Assembly: GCF_000429445.1 (NCBI RefSeq)
Contig: NZ_AUBW01000009.1
Span: 1 to 64,000 of the forward strand
Source: Algoriphagus terrigena DSM 22685
Lineage (GTDB): Bacteria; Bacteroidota; Bacteroidia; Cytophagales; Cyclobacteriaceae
Direction of reading: 5' to 3'
DNA: 64,000 nucleotides
Below the pieces are notes generated by a model. That model did no database searches. It had not been told where the DNA came from and was given only the letters and a program-made list of their open reading frames with translations. Position numbers and translations under genes: made by a program. Shown piece by piece: positions 55,146-64,000 of this stretch. Within the stretch, counting starts at the first letter, position 1, and each line of letters opens with the position of its first letter.

Positions 55146-55892
55146 ATGAAATTGAACATTTTCACCTGTGCTCTTTCCTTAGCGCTCCTAGGCGCATTCA
55201 ATTCTTTCTCCCAAGATGCTTCCTATCTGGGAACCAAAGCTCCCAAAGGCGCGAAAGTCTACCTCGACGGCACCGCCAAGTCTCTTCACAAAAACTGGCA
55301 ATACTGGGAAGGACCGCGCTTTTCCGCCGAAATGCCTATCAAATGGCCCGAAGTCATCGATCCTGTAGACGGAGGCCCAGTCATCAGCAGCAACGACCCC
55401 GCAGCTGCCGGTGGTAAATACGGCGCAGCCGACATCGTGACCAAGGACGAGTTCAGGGATTTCGAAGCCCATGTGGAGTTTTTCATCAAAGATGAAGGCG
55501 GAAACAGTGGCGTCTACCTGCAAAATCGCTACGAAATCCAGGTCTTGGATGGCGACTACGGCACCCACGGAATGGCAGCTGTGATCAACGAACACTTGCC
55601 TACTTCAGAAGAGTACAATGGAATCGGAAAGTGGAACGCCTACGACATTCAATTTCGTGCGGCGCGGTTTGAGAACGGTAAACTGACCGAGAAAGCACGC
55701 GTAACGCTCTTCTTCAACGGAGTCAAAATCCACGACGATGTAGAAATCCAGCAAGTCTGGGGTGGCCCAAACTCTGGAATCGATGGCGGAAATGACGGAG
55801 GAAAAGGCATCACCGACACACCAGGCGGACTGAAACTTCAGGCTGAGGGGCATGATGTGTACTATCGGAATGTGTGGATAAAAAAGAACTGA
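55146..55892 (+). CDS. secreted DUF1080 protein (3-keto-disaccharide hydrolase-like)
   Basis: A 248-residue protein. Signal peptide about 1-22 (GAFNSFSQ), then a lectin-like jelly-roll fold typical of DUF1080: FRDFEAHVEFFIKDEGGNSG, VYLQNRYEIQVLDGDYG, WNAYDIQFRAARFENGK, and the final DVYYRNVWIKKN. Some DUF1080 members hydrolyse 3-keto-glycosides; others only bind sugars. No dehydrogenase partner is adjacent. Exported, probably to the periplasm. Monocistronic. Confidence 0.85.
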   Translation: MKLNIFTCALSLALLGAFNSFSQDASYLGTKAPKGAKVYLDGTAKSLHKNWQYWEGPRFSAEMPIKWPEVIDPVDGGPVISSNDPAAAGGKYGAADIVTKDEFRDFEAHVEFFIKDEGGNSGVYLQNRYEIQVLDGDYGTHGMAAVINEHLPTSEEYNGIGKWNAYDIQFRAARFENGKLTEKARVTLFFNGVKIHDDVEIQQVWGGPNSGIDGGNDGGKGITDTPGGLKLQAEGHDVYYRNVWIKKN

Positions 55893-55988
55893 GGAAACTC
55901 AATAGTCACTGATTAGAAGGCTTTTTCTTCCAACGGTGTGGTTTAGACCCTTTCCAAACCAGTCCAAAATCTTCCGATTTTCACCAAA

Positions 55989-57566
55989 ATGCAGATCCCG
56001 GAAATCCTTACCAAAAAGCCAAAGGAGAGCGCGTTTCTTACCGGGTTGATTTTCCTTTTTGCTTATTGGCTATTTGCCTTTGACGGGATCACATTTTCCG
56101 ACGACGTCTATTATCTGCTGGCTGGGAGGGATTTTTGGAATGGCACGATGGAGTTCAATCCCTACCATTTCTCCACCCGCTGGGGGGCTTATGTACCCTC
56201 CGGTATGGTTGGAGTGATCGTTGGTTTTGATGCCCATCGGATTTCGCTGATTTCCCTCCTAGCCTATATCGGGGCGCTGGGGATGCTGCTGAAGATTCTT
56301 CCGCAATCCTCGAACGCATGGATTTTGGTTATCTGGTTTTCGACGCAGGTGTACTTTCTTCACTTTTTGACCAAGGTTTACCCTGATTCTCTGCTCGTTT
56401 TCTGGACGGTGCTGGTTCCTTTTTCAGCGGTTTATCGAGGAAGCAGACCAGTGCCGGCAGCCTTCGGGGTGATCGCGGGACTGTTCTTCGGCTTTCTGAC
56501 CAAGGAAACCATTGTTTTCTTGGCGCCTTTTCCAGTCATTCTTTTCCTCTTCGATTGGAAGAAGGGAAAGCTGGATCGTCGATTCTACGTGTCGCTGCTG
56601 ACGATCGGATTCCTGTTTGGCGCGGCTTATCTTGGGTATTTCTGGATCAAGTTCGGTCATCCGCTCTATCGATTCCAGTCCATCCAAGAGGGACACTACA
56701 TCTCTGAATTCACCTATGCCGACAAAAGTATCTGGGTGATGTTGAAGCGAATGACCCTGCTTCCGATTCTCACGTTTGTGGAGCGCTCCTATTGGCTTTG
56801 GATGGTTTTTGCGATTCCGGCTTTGGTCAGAGTCAGGAAAAATCCCGCCACTCCCGGGGTCGAATTCGGACTGGCTTTCCTGAGTTTGCTTGTCTGCTTC
56901 TGGTTTATGAGCACCAATTTCAAGTTCTACAATCCGCTCTACCTCAATCCACGTCATCTCATCATCTTGGTGCCGATATTGGCTTTTCTGATCTGTATGG
57001 GTTGGAGGGAATGGCAAAGCAATCCGAGACTGAGATGGGCAATGATCGTACTGATCCTCTTTGGAGTAGTGATCAGCCTAGTTGAGCAAGATTGGAAGAT
57101 GGCTGGATTTCAAGCCATTGCGGCGCTTTTGATTTTTCCAAAAAGTCTGCCGTATCGAAACCTAGCCTTCGCAGTCCTGCTTCTGATCCCCGCGGTGGCC
57201 GCACCGATCTTTCATCAAGAGACCAAAAACTATCCCCTGCTTATCCATACACTCGAAAAAGAGTTGAACGATCCAGACGGGCCCCAACTTATACTGACGC
57301 ACAGCTTTGTCAACTTCAGCAAAGCGGTCATGTTCCCGGGAGATCTCGCAAAGCAAGATCGAATCCATACTATAGGGAAACTTGATTCCTTGCAAAAAGT
57401 CCAGCCGGAGGAATTCACGGTGGTGGTCTATCGATTTTATGAAAAAGCCTATCCCGAAGAACAGGTGGATCTGGACGCCCTAGCTCCGTGGCTTAATTCA
57501 GCGTATATCCAGACTAAAGAATACGAGGAGAGATTGGTTCAAGTCCGCACTTTTCAGAAAAAATAG
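55989..57566 (+). CDS. membrane glycosyltransferase, GT39/PMT-like
   Basis: A 525-residue protein with about 10-12 hydrophobic segments in the first 420 residues and a soluble C-terminal tail. The first extramembrane loop has FSDDVYYLLAGRDFWNGTME, with the acidic pair seen in ArnT/PMT-type lipid-phosphate-sugar transferases. It would move a sugar from a lipid carrier to an acceptor facing the periplasm; donor and acceptor are unknown. It starts 96 bp after the DUF1080 gene on the same strand. Confidence 0.75.
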   Translation: MQIPEILTKKPKESAFLTGLIFLFAYWLFAFDGITFSDDVYYLLAGRDFWNGTMEFNPYHFSTRWGAYVPSGMVGVIVGFDAHRISLISLLAYIGALGMLLKILPQSSNAWILVIWFSTQVYFLHFLTKVYPDSLLVFWTVLVPFSAVYRGSRPVPAAFGVIAGLFFGFLTKETIVFLAPFPVILFLFDWKKGKLDRRFYVSLLTIGFLFGAAYLGYFWIKFGHPLYRFQSIQEGHYISEFTYADKSIWVMLKRMTLLPILTFVERSYWLWMVFAIPALVRVRKNPATPGVEFGLAFLSLLVCFWFMSTNFKFYNPLYLNPRHLIILVPILAFLICMGWREWQSNPRLRWAMIVLILFGVVISLVEQDWKMAGFQAIAALLIFPKSLPYRNLAFAVLLLIPAVAAPIFHQETKNYPLLIHTLEKELNDPDGPQLILTHSFVNFSKAVMFPGDLAKQDRIHTIGKLDSLQKVQPEEFTVVVYRFYEKAYPEEQVDLDALAPWLNSAYIQTKEYEERLVQVRTFQKK

Positions 57567-57650
57567 CTAGTCCCGGAGTCTATAGCGGTCACATGAAAAT
57601 CAACCCTTTCTAAAAAACTACGATAGCTGTGCTCTGTGGGGTATTTTAGA

Positions 57651-58166
57651 TTAGAAGTACTTCGGCCTCAGGATCTCGCTGACCACCATGGATTGTCTCA
57701 AGGTCTTCGGGTTCTTGAGCAATTCGGCGTAGGGATTTACTCTTTTTGATTCCACAGAGCTGTAGTCAAACTTCACCGCTGGGGCGGGCTGGAAAGAATG
57801 GATATCCTTGGAAGCCTGATAGACATTTGATTTGGAAGCGGCATAGGTTCCTTCATAGTATCTCGCTTCCTCATCGTCTTTTTCCACTAAGACCGGTCTC
57901 CTGGAAACCGGCTTCTCGCGGTGAACAGTCGCGGCAGGGCTAGGTACCGGAATCTGCTGCTTCGGCTGAGCCTGTCTTTCGGGGACAGGAGGACTCTGCG
58001 CTTCGCGGATTTCTTTGAGCAAATCCTCAAAACTCATCCCTTTTTTAGGAGCGTCTGGCTCGGCATTTCCCTGCTCAGGCAGCTCTTGACCCCTTTTTTT
58101 TCTGGTTGCCTGATAGATGAAATAGCCGATGACGGCAGCGATGTAAACGATATTTCCCAAGTCCAT
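57651..58166 (-). CDS. small membrane-anchored protein of unknown function
   Basis: A 171-residue protein. N-terminal hydrophobic segment (NIVYIAAVIGYFIYQATRK), then a charged linker, a Pro/Gln-rich stretch (about 58-80) and a C-terminal helix ending KTLRQSMVVSEILRPKYF. The C-terminal motif is common among Bacteroidota hypothetical proteins found near smc, without known function. Divergent from smc. Confidence 0.6.
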   Translation of the reverse strand: MDLGNIVYIAAVIGYFIYQATRKKRGQELPEQGNAEPDAPKKGMSFEDLLKEIREAQSPPVPERQAQPKQQIPVPSPAATVHREKPVSRRPVLVEKDDEEARYYEGTYAASKSNVYQASKDIHSFQPAPAVKFDYSSVESKRVNPYAELLKNPKTLRQSMVVSEILRPKYF

Positions 58167-58450
58167 GCAGGGAAGTTAAGGGAAAGTGCCCGGGATTCGG
58201 AATTGTGGGATTGAAAAACTGAAAAATATCAGGATAGGGAAATCGCGTCGTGGAGTCTGGAAGGCTTAACGCCGGATCAGTTTGGACAAAATCATATTCT
58301 TATCAATACAAATCCTAAAACGCTCAACTCGATTTAGGTCAGTACACACTGTCTACTTCTGTGACTGATCACCGCGACTGTAGACTATTTTCCTTTGCAA
58401 ATCCCTCAATTGCGCTTATTTTGTCTCTTTGTAAGGGAGAGAAAAAACGC

Positions 58451-61400
58451 ATGCTACTCAGTAAACTGGAGATCAAGGGCTTTAAGAGTTTTGGGGATAA
58501 GATGGTCATCCACTTTGACAAAGGGATCACCGGCGTCGTCGGTCCAAATGGCTGCGGCAAGTCGAATGTAGTAGACGCGATCCGCTGGGTACTGGGCGAG
58601 CAAAAAACCCGCATGCTCCGCTCCGACAAGATGGAAAACGTCATCTTCAACGGCACCAAAAACCGAAAGCCATCCAATCTCGCGGAAGTTTCCCTGACTT
58701 TTGAAAATACCAAAAACCTCCTTCCTACCGAGTACACCCACGTCACCATCACCCGACGCTACTACCGCACGGGCGAGAGTGAATACCAGATCAACGGCGT
58801 CACCTGCCGCCTCAAGGACATCACCAACCTGTTCATGGACACGGGGATCAACTCCAACTCCTATGCAATCATCGAGCTCAAGATGATCGATGAGCTGCTG
58901 AACGACAAAAACAACTCCCGTCGCGAACTCTTTGAGGAAGCCGCCGGGATCTCCAAGTTTAAGACCAGAAAGAAAGAAACGCTTCGGAAACTCGAAGACA
59001 CGGACGATGACTTGGCGCGTGTCGAGGATCTGCTGTACGAGATTGACAAAAACCTGAAAAGTCTGGAAAAGCAGGCCAAACAAACTGCCAAATACTTCGA
59101 AATCAAAGCGGACTACCGCAAGGCGAGCATCAACCTGGCCAAGAAATCCATCGAGAAATACGCGCAAAATCTGATCGAGGCCAGCGCAAAGATTCAAAAC
59201 GAATCAGACCGAAAGCTCGAACTGACCACCCAGATCACCGATCAGGAGGCGCTGCTCAGCCAGTTCAAAGCCGACCTGATCCACAAGGAAAAACTGCTTG
59301 CTTCCCGTCAAAAGACGCTCAACGAGCATGTCAACAAGATCCGGTCGTTTGAATCCGAAAAGAAGATCAAAAACGAGCGGATGCGGTTCCTCGAAGACCG
59401 CTCCCAGGCTTTGCGCGAGCAGATCGATACCGACCGCAAGTCCAACGACCGGGCGGGATTCTCCATCCGCTCTCTACAGCAGGAACGGGAATCCGCCGAA
59501 AAGATTTTGGCTGAAAAAGAGCACATCGTCACCGAACTCCGGGAGCAGTTTGATGCGCAAAAAAGCATCAGCTCCGAAAAACAACTGGCTCACAAAGAGC
59601 AACTCCTCAGGTTTGAAAGCCTGAAGGAGCGGGTGTATCAGCTCGGAAAGGATGTAGAGATCAAGCAAATCCAACTCTCCACGCTCAAGCAGGAGTTGGA
59701 GCGGACCTCTTCCGATGACTCCTCTCAGGAGGCCAATTTGGTAGAATTCGAAGACAAATTGGTGGGCCTCAAAGCGGAACTGGACGACGCAACTGACGCA
59801 TTCTCCAAGCTCAAAGCCAAGCAGGAAGACCAGGATCAAAAGATAGAAGAGACCAACCGGGTCATCGAGATGATCCGGGAGGAGCTCACCACCTCGTCCC
59901 GAAAGCTCGACTCCAAAACCAACGAATACAACCTCACCAAGTCGCTCGTCGAAAACTTGGAGGGCTTTCCCGAGGCAATCAAGTTTCTCAAGAAAAATGA
60001 CTCTTGGGGCAAAGACATTCCCCTCCTCTCCGACTTGCTCGCCACCGACGAGAAATACCGCGTGACCATCGAAAACTACCTCGAAGGTTACATGAACTAC
60101 TATGTGGTGGAGACCGAGGCGCAGGCGATTGCCGCGATCCAGCTACTCAGTGATGCGGCTCGGGGTAAGGCCAATTTCTTTGTGCTGGAGCACTTTGAGC
60201 GGTTCAAACCCGGACACAGCAAGCTTTTTGCAAATGCCATCGCAGCGACAGAGATCATCGAGTTTGACGTCAAATACAGTCGCCTGATCAATTTCATCCT
60301 GGACAATGTCTACATCGTACAGGGTGAATACAAAGATTTTCCGCAGGATTCAGACTGCGTTTTCCTCTCCGAAGCAGGTAAATACACAAAACGCAAATTC
60401 TCGCTTTCGGGCGGATCTGTGGGTCTTTTCGAAGGAAAAAGGATCGGCCGGGCCAAAAATCTCGAGAAGCTCGACCGTGAGATCAAAGAGCTTGGAAAAA
60501 AGGTGAGCAGCACACGCTCCAATCTGGATCAGAAGCTTTCTGACCTGATGAAGCTCAAAGAAGTGAGCCACAAAAAGACCCTGGAAGAAAGCCAAAACCG
60601 CATCAGCGAGCTGAATTCCAATTACGTCTCCCTCCGCACTAAAAAAGAACAACTCGCGGAGCTTCTCAGCTCCAACGTCCACAAGCGCGAGGACATCCTG
60701 GACCGGATCGCTGGCATTGAGGAAAGTCTCGCGGACATCCTCCCGCAGCTGACGGAGGAAAAGACCGCCTTCGACGGGATGGCAGAGCAAGCCGCCGTCC
60801 TGAGTGAAGAGGTGGAGATCGAGAGCAAAAAACTCAGCGACAAATCCCAGTCATTCAATCAGGAAAATATCACCTACATCCAGCAGGTCAACCGGGTCAA
60901 CAGCCTGGAGCAAGAAATCGAGTTTAAGCAAAATGCTTTCGACAGCTCCAAAGAGCGGATCGAGAAGTCCCAGTCCGAACTTGCGCAGCTCGACGCTGAG
61001 ATCAAAGTTCTCCTCGACAACAACGAGATCAAGGACGACGAACTAATCGAGCTGTATTCAGAGAAAGAAAACATCGAAAAAGGGGTCACAGAAGCCGAAA
61101 AGGACTACTACGGTGCCCGAGGTCTGATAGACGAGACAGACACCAAGATTCGCAGTCTGCAAAAGTCCAAGGAAGGTTTTGATCTACTGCTGCAGGAACT
61201 TCAAAACAGCATCAATGAGATCAAGCTGAAGATGAGCGGCATGAAGGAGCGGCTGAGCGTCGAGTTTGAGCTGGATCTGGATGCGCTGATGGAAGAAAGC
61301 AGGGAGCTCGATCCGGAATTCCTGGATTTTGCGGAGGAAGAACTCCGCGATCTCGTCCGCAGGCAAAAGGAAAGACTGGAAAAGATCGGCCCAATCAACC

Positions 61401-61990
61401 CCATGGCCATGGAAGCCTATGACGAGATCAAGATCCGCTACGACTTCATCAGCGGCCAAAAGGAAGATCTGGTCAAGGCCAAAGAATCGCTGCTAGCCAC
61501 TATTTCAGAGATTGACCTAGTGGCCAGAGAGACCTTTTTGGATGCTTTTGGTAAGATCAAGGAAAACTTCATCAAGGTCTTCCGCTCGCTGTTTACCGAG
61601 CAGGACGACTGCGATCTGACACTGGTCGATCCCAGTAACCCGCTAGAATCGCCCATTGAGATCATGGCCAAGCCCAAGGGTAAACGTCCCCTGACTATCA
61701 ACCAGCTTTCGGGTGGGGAAAAGACGCTGACAGCTACCTCCCTACTCTTCTCCATCTACCTACTGAAGCCCGCCCCCTTCTGTATCTTCGACGAAGTGGA
61801 TGCCCCGCTCGACGACGCCAACATCGACAAGTTTAACCAGATCATCCAGCGGTTTAGTGGCGAGAGCCAGTTTATCATCGTCACGCACAACAAGCGCACC
61901 ATGGCCAGCACGGATATCATCTATGGGATTACCATGATCGAGGCTGGAGTGAGTCGGGTGGTACCGGTGGATCTGAGGGAACTCGCATAG
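58451..61990 (+). CDS. smc: chromosome segregation SMC protein
   Basis: A 1179-residue protein from ATG 58451; a GTG at 58361 would add a 30-residue piece with no family match. ATP-binding head with GPNGCGKSNVVDAIRWVLGE (about 32-51), first coiled coil, hinge (about 510-670, FPEAIKFLKK and FFVLEHFERF), second coiled coil and the C-terminal head with LSGGEKTLTATSLLFSIYL and CIFDEVDAPLDDANID. It forms the condensin ring with ScpA/ScpB, which are not in the window. Length is normal. Confidence 0.95.
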   Translation: MLLSKLEIKGFKSFGDKMVIHFDKGITGVVGPNGCGKSNVVDAIRWVLGEQKTRMLRSDKMENVIFNGTKNRKPSNLAEVSLTFENTKNLLPTEYTHVTITRRYYRTGESEYQINGVTCRLKDITNLFMDTGINSNSYAIIELKMIDELLNDKNNSRRELFEEAAGISKFKTRKKETLRKLEDTDDDLARVEDLLYEIDKNLKSLEKQAKQTAKYFEIKADYRKASINLAKKSIEKYAQNLIEASAKIQNESDRKLELTTQITDQEALLSQFKADLIHKEKLLASRQKTLNEHVNKIRSFESEKKIKNERMRFLEDRSQALREQIDTDRKSNDRAGFSIRSLQQERESAEKILAEKEHIVTELREQFDAQKSISSEKQLAHKEQLLRFESLKERVYQLGKDVEIKQIQLSTLKQELERTSSDDSSQEANLVEFEDKLVGLKAELDDATDAFSKLKAKQEDQDQKIEETNRVIEMIREELTTSSRKLDSKTNEYNLTKSLVENLEGFPEAIKFLKKNDSWGKDIPLLSDLLATDEKYRVTIENYLEGYMNYYVVETEAQAIAAIQLLSDAARGKANFFVLEHFERFKPGHSKLFANAIAATEIIEFDVKYSRLINFILDNVYIVQGEYKDFPQDSDCVFLSEAGKYTKRKFSLSGGSVGLFEGKRIGRAKNLEKLDREIKELGKKVSSTRSNLDQKLSDLMKLKEVSHKKTLEESQNRISELNSNYVSLRTKKEQLAELLSSNVHKREDILDRIAGIEESLADILPQLTEEKTAFDGMAEQAAVLSEEVEIESKKLSDKSQSFNQENITYIQQVNRVNSLEQEIEFKQNAFDSSKERIEKSQSELAQLDAEIKVLLDNNEIKDDELIELYSEKENIEKGVTEAEKDYYGARGLIDETDTKIRSLQKSKEGFDLLLQELQNSINEIKLKMSGMKERLSVEFELDLDALMEESRELDPEFLDFAEEELRDLVRRQKERLEKIGPINPMAMEAYDEIKIRYDFISGQKEDLVKAKESLLATISEIDLVARETFLDAFGKIKENFIKVFRSLFTEQDDCDLTLVDPSNPLESPIEIMAKPKGKRPLTINQLSGGEKTLTATSLLFSIYLLKPAPFCIFDEVDAPLDDANIDKFNQIIQRFSGESQFIIVTHNKRTMASTDIIYGITMIEAGVSRVVPVDLRELA

Positions 61991-62066
61991 TTTTTATAAA
62001 ACTTGGCTAAGGCAGCCGCAATAATTTAGGAGTTTCGCTGCCTTCAGCTAGAGCAGGAATGTTGAC

Positions 62067-62273
62067 TTGACCGGAATCAAGCTCCAAAATGGCAGTACCG
62101 TGTACGAAAAAATTCGCGATAAATATGCGGGCAATCATCGTTTTGTCTTTAACATTAAGGGAAACTCCTACCGCCTCATAGCTATCATATCCTTCCCTGC
62201 AAAGAAGGTTTACATTCGATTCATCGGTACCCACTCGGAATACGATAAAATAAAGGATATACAAAACATCTGA
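62067..62273 (+). CDS. higB: HigB-type toxin (mRNA interferase), N-terminally shortened
   Basis: A 68-residue frame from TTG 62067. FVFNIKGNSYRLIAIISF and VYIRFIGTHSEYDKI are the hallmark C-terminal core of HigB ribosome-dependent endoribonucleases. Normal members are about 95-100 residues; the first helices are missing. In the same frame, the triplets before the open part (62025-62048) read FRSFAAFS and are cut by a TAG at 62049 and a TAA at 62022, so the gene looks decayed or uses a short form. It overlaps nothing and is followed by the antitoxin gene at 3 bp spacing. Confidence 0.7.
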   Translation: MTGIKLQNGSTVYEKIRDKYAGNHRFVFNIKGNSYRLIAIISFPAKKVYIRFIGTHSEYDKIKDIQNI

Positions 62274-62276
62274 GTG

Positions 62277-62636
62277 ATGATCAAATCTGAAAAGGAATAC
62301 AAAGCAATCCTGGAAAGAATCGAAGAATTGCTTGCCATCGCTGAAAACATAGAAAACCCTGATGCAAAAGGATTTGTGGAACTCAACCTACTTTCGGATC
62401 TCGTAGCGGACTATGAAGAGGCACATTTTCCGATCCTTCCTCCTACCTTGGCGGAGGCAATCAAACTAAGGATGCATGAGCGCGGATTAACCCAAAAGTC
62501 ATTATCAGACTTCTTAGGAGTCAGCAGTTCGCGCGTCAGCGAATACCTGAACGGGAAAAGTGAACCTACCTTAAAAATAGCTCGGGAAATCAGCCGAAAG
62601 CTCGACATTGAAGCTTCTATCGTATTGGGCGTCTAG
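62277..62636 (+). CDS. higA: HigA-type antitoxin (XRE family)
   Basis: A 119-residue protein from ATG 62277 (GTG 62274 would add one residue). N-terminal acidic helical region (about 1-55), then an XRE helix-turn-helix (about 60-110) with LRMHERGLTQKSLSDFLGVS and VSEYLNGKSEP. Antitoxins of HigB-type toxins have this form. It should neutralise HigB and repress the operon. It looks intact although the toxin gene does not. Confidence 0.85.
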   Translation: MIKSEKEYKAILERIEELLAIAENIENPDAKGFVELNLLSDLVADYEEAHFPILPPTLAEAIKLRMHERGLTQKSLSDFLGVSSSRVSEYLNGKSEPTLKIAREISRKLDIEASIVLGV

Positions 62637-62773
62637 GACAGCTATCTGGGATTAGCGTCAGGCCAACACAAGCATCAATAAACTTAGCATAACGCCCCAT
62701 TATTCCACAGCACGGGATACTTTTTGGAGGCTGATCTCCTATATTATGGCCTTTGACCCTAAGCCTAAAACCG

Positions 62774-64000
62774 ATGAGCCTGAAAAAACCGGGAGTGCTG
62801 CTCCTTCTCTTTTGCCTCAGTTTCCTTTCAGTTCAAGCCCAAAGTACCAAAGTCTGGACACGCTGGTGGTGGATGGGGTCGGCGGTCAGCAAGGAAGGAA
62901 TCAAGTATCAGTTGGAGGCCTTCCAACAAGCCGGCATCGGTGGTGTGGAGATCACGCCCATCTATGGAGTCAAGGGTCAGGAAGCCAATTTTCTGCCCTT
63001 TCTCTCGCCCCGACACCTCGAAATGCTCGCCTACACGACAACCCTCGCGGACAGTCTCGGCATGGGAGTGGATATGGTCTTGGGCACGGGCTGGCCCTAC
63101 GGTGGTCCGCAAGTGGAGCCGCAGCATGCTGCAACAAGACTAGAGCATCAAGCCTCTGATCTCAAGGCCGGGGAAGCTTTTGACAAGAGTTTTGCCCACA
63201 AAAATCCGGACGTAAAACTCATCGCCGTGCTGGCGTACGGAGATGCAGGATTCTATGAAGATCTCACTAGCAAAATCCTGGAAAACCGCCTCCAATGGAC
63301 CCCTAAGCAGGATGTGAAGTTGTATGCGATCTATGAGGGAAAAACCGGGCAGCAGGTCAAGCGGGCAGCTCCGGGAGGGGAAGGATTCACGCTGGACCAT
63401 TATTCACGCGCTGCTTTGGCTGACTATATCATCCCATATGATGAAAAGCTAAAAGTGCCGATCCGCGCCATCTTCAATGACAGCTTTGAATTGTACGAAG
63501 CGGACTTCACCCCTGATTTTCTTTTCTCTTTCGAAAAGCTTCGCGGCTATGACCTGAAGCCTTATCTAAGTCTACTGATCGAGAAAGTGGATTCAGAGCT
63601 CGCAAATCGGGTTCGGAGTGACTATCGGGAGACGCTGGGCGACCTGCTCAAAGTAGAGTTTGACAGGCCATGGACTGCCTGGGCCCATGGAAAAGGATAT
63701 CAAACCAAACTTCAGGCCCATGGTTCGCCGGGAAACCTTCTGGATCTCTACGCCACGGCAGATATTCCCGAATGCGAGACCTTTGGCTCCATGCCCTTTG
63801 AGATTCCCGGCTTAAGGCGAGAAGAAAGCGATATCCGTCCAGGCGACGCCGATCCGATGATGCTCAAGTTCTCTTCCTCTGCGGCTCACATGGCGGGAAA
63901 GCCGCTGGTTTCGTCTGAGTCCTTCACCTGGCTGCGGGATCATTTCAAAACCGCACTTTCTCAGACCAAGCCAGAGCTGGAGGAGTTGCTTCTCAGCGGA
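62774..64000 (+). CDS. GH106 alpha-L-rhamnosidase-type protein, N-terminal part (runs off window)
   Basis: 409 codons open to the window end from ATG 62774. Signal peptide about 1-22 (CLSFLSVQAQ). Then the GH106 N-terminal catalytic region: WWWMGSAVSKEGIKYQLEAF, GGVEITPIYGVKG, MVLGTGWPYGGP, FNDSFELYEADFTPDFLFSF and HGSPGNLLDLYATADIPECE. GH106 enzymes release alpha-L-rhamnose from pectin-type or plant glycoside substrates, in the periplasm or at the surface. The upstream start is clear, as the frame has a stop before it. The C-terminal half lies outside. It may start a second glycan locus. Confidence 0.85.
   Translation, partial: MSLKKPGVLLLLFCLSFLSVQAQSTKVWTRWWWMGSAVSKEGIKYQLEAFQQAGIGGVEITPIYGVKGQEANFLPFLSPRHLEMLAYTTTLADSLGMGVDMVLGTGWPYGGPQVEPQHAATRLEHQASDLKAGEAFDKSFAHKNPDVKLIAVLAYGDAGFYEDLTSKILENRLQWTPKQDVKLYAIYEGKTGQQVKRAAPGGEGFTLDHYSRAALADYIIPYDEKLKVPIRAIFNDSFELYEADFTPDFLFSFEKLRGYDLKPYLSLLIEKVDSELANRVRSDYRETLGDLLKVEFDRPWTAWAHGKGYQTKLQAHGSPGNLLDLYATADIPECETFGSMPFEIPGLRREESDIRPGDADPMMLKFSSSAAHMAGKPLVSSESFTWLRDHFKTALSQTKPELEELLLSG

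Noticed and set aside
58361..58450. GTG start giving SMC 30 extra residues
   Set aside because: SMC proteins start with the sequence beginning at the ATG at 58451; the extension has no family match.
62007..62264. 85-codon minus-strand frame
   Set aside because: It is the antisense of the HigB-type core, which has clear family motifs on the plus strand.
62746..63159. 137-codon plus-strand frame
   Set aside because: It is out of register with the GH106 frame, which carries signal peptide and family motifs and stays open to the window end.

Overview
The window looks like part of a chromosome from a Bacteroidota bacterium, most likely of the Cytophagales/Cyclobacteriaceae type (for example an Algoriphagus relative). 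This rests on a SusC/SusD glycan-uptake locus, SprB repeats with a gliding/type IX C-terminal domain, TAnnTTTG-type promoters, lipoprotein signals with little Shine-Dalgarno use, and families typical of this group (SatD, a ligase-associated DEXH helicase, a TonB receptor paired with a small lipoprotein). This is inference; no rRNA or other marker is present.

Layout. 1-6200 is a visibly AT-rich accessory segment. It holds the 3' end of an ISL3-type transposase, a small membrane protein, an AAA ATPase plus subtilisin-like protease pair matching the IetAS (Gao_Iet) anti-phage/plasmid-stability module, two small XRE regulators, and two clusters of palindromic REP-like repeats that separate it from housekeeping genes. 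6223-12970 holds a MATE pump, a fatty acyl-CoA synthetase, an acyl-CoA dehydrogenase, an MtnK-like kinase and a frameshifted ADP-ribosylglycohydrolase lipoprotein. 13021-15975 holds two exported proteins and an anchored alpha/beta hydrolase. 15987-30894 is a polysaccharide utilisation locus on the minus strand, in transcription order GH5, SusC, SusD, surface glycan-binding protein, FG-GAP/ASPIC lipoprotein, GH9 and a sialate-O-acetylesterase-type esterase. This set suggests an acetylated beta-1,4-glucan-type substrate. 31056-34570 holds a small unknown gene and a large PKD/SprB-repeat surface protein.

34733-39420 runs on the plus strand: an ABC-F ATPase, a sodium/solute symporter, an RlmI-like rRNA methyltransferase and a small membrane protein. 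39724-42741 is a TonB-dependent receptor with its partner lipoprotein. 42898-50908 holds a VOC protein, a DUF3307/SatD pair behind four exactly 28-bp-spaced operators, a CHRD-like lipoprotein, a large DEXH helicase and a TrkH/TrkA potassium system. 51068-61990 holds RmuC, an NRAMP-like transporter with altered metal-site motifs, a zinc metallopeptidase, a DUF1080 hydrolase, a membrane glycosyltransferase, a small membrane protein and SMC. The window ends with a HigB/HigA toxin-antitoxin pair whose toxin looks truncated, and the first 409 codons of a GH106 alpha-L-rhamnosidase.

The most unusual non-coding signals are: a conserved leader of about 95 nt placed immediately before the start codons of three unrelated exported-protein genes (14571, 26163, 42048); the four-unit 28-bp operator array upstream of satD (44776-44877); and a motif shared upstream of both the GH5 and susC genes (ACGGGTATCAAWTGTT).
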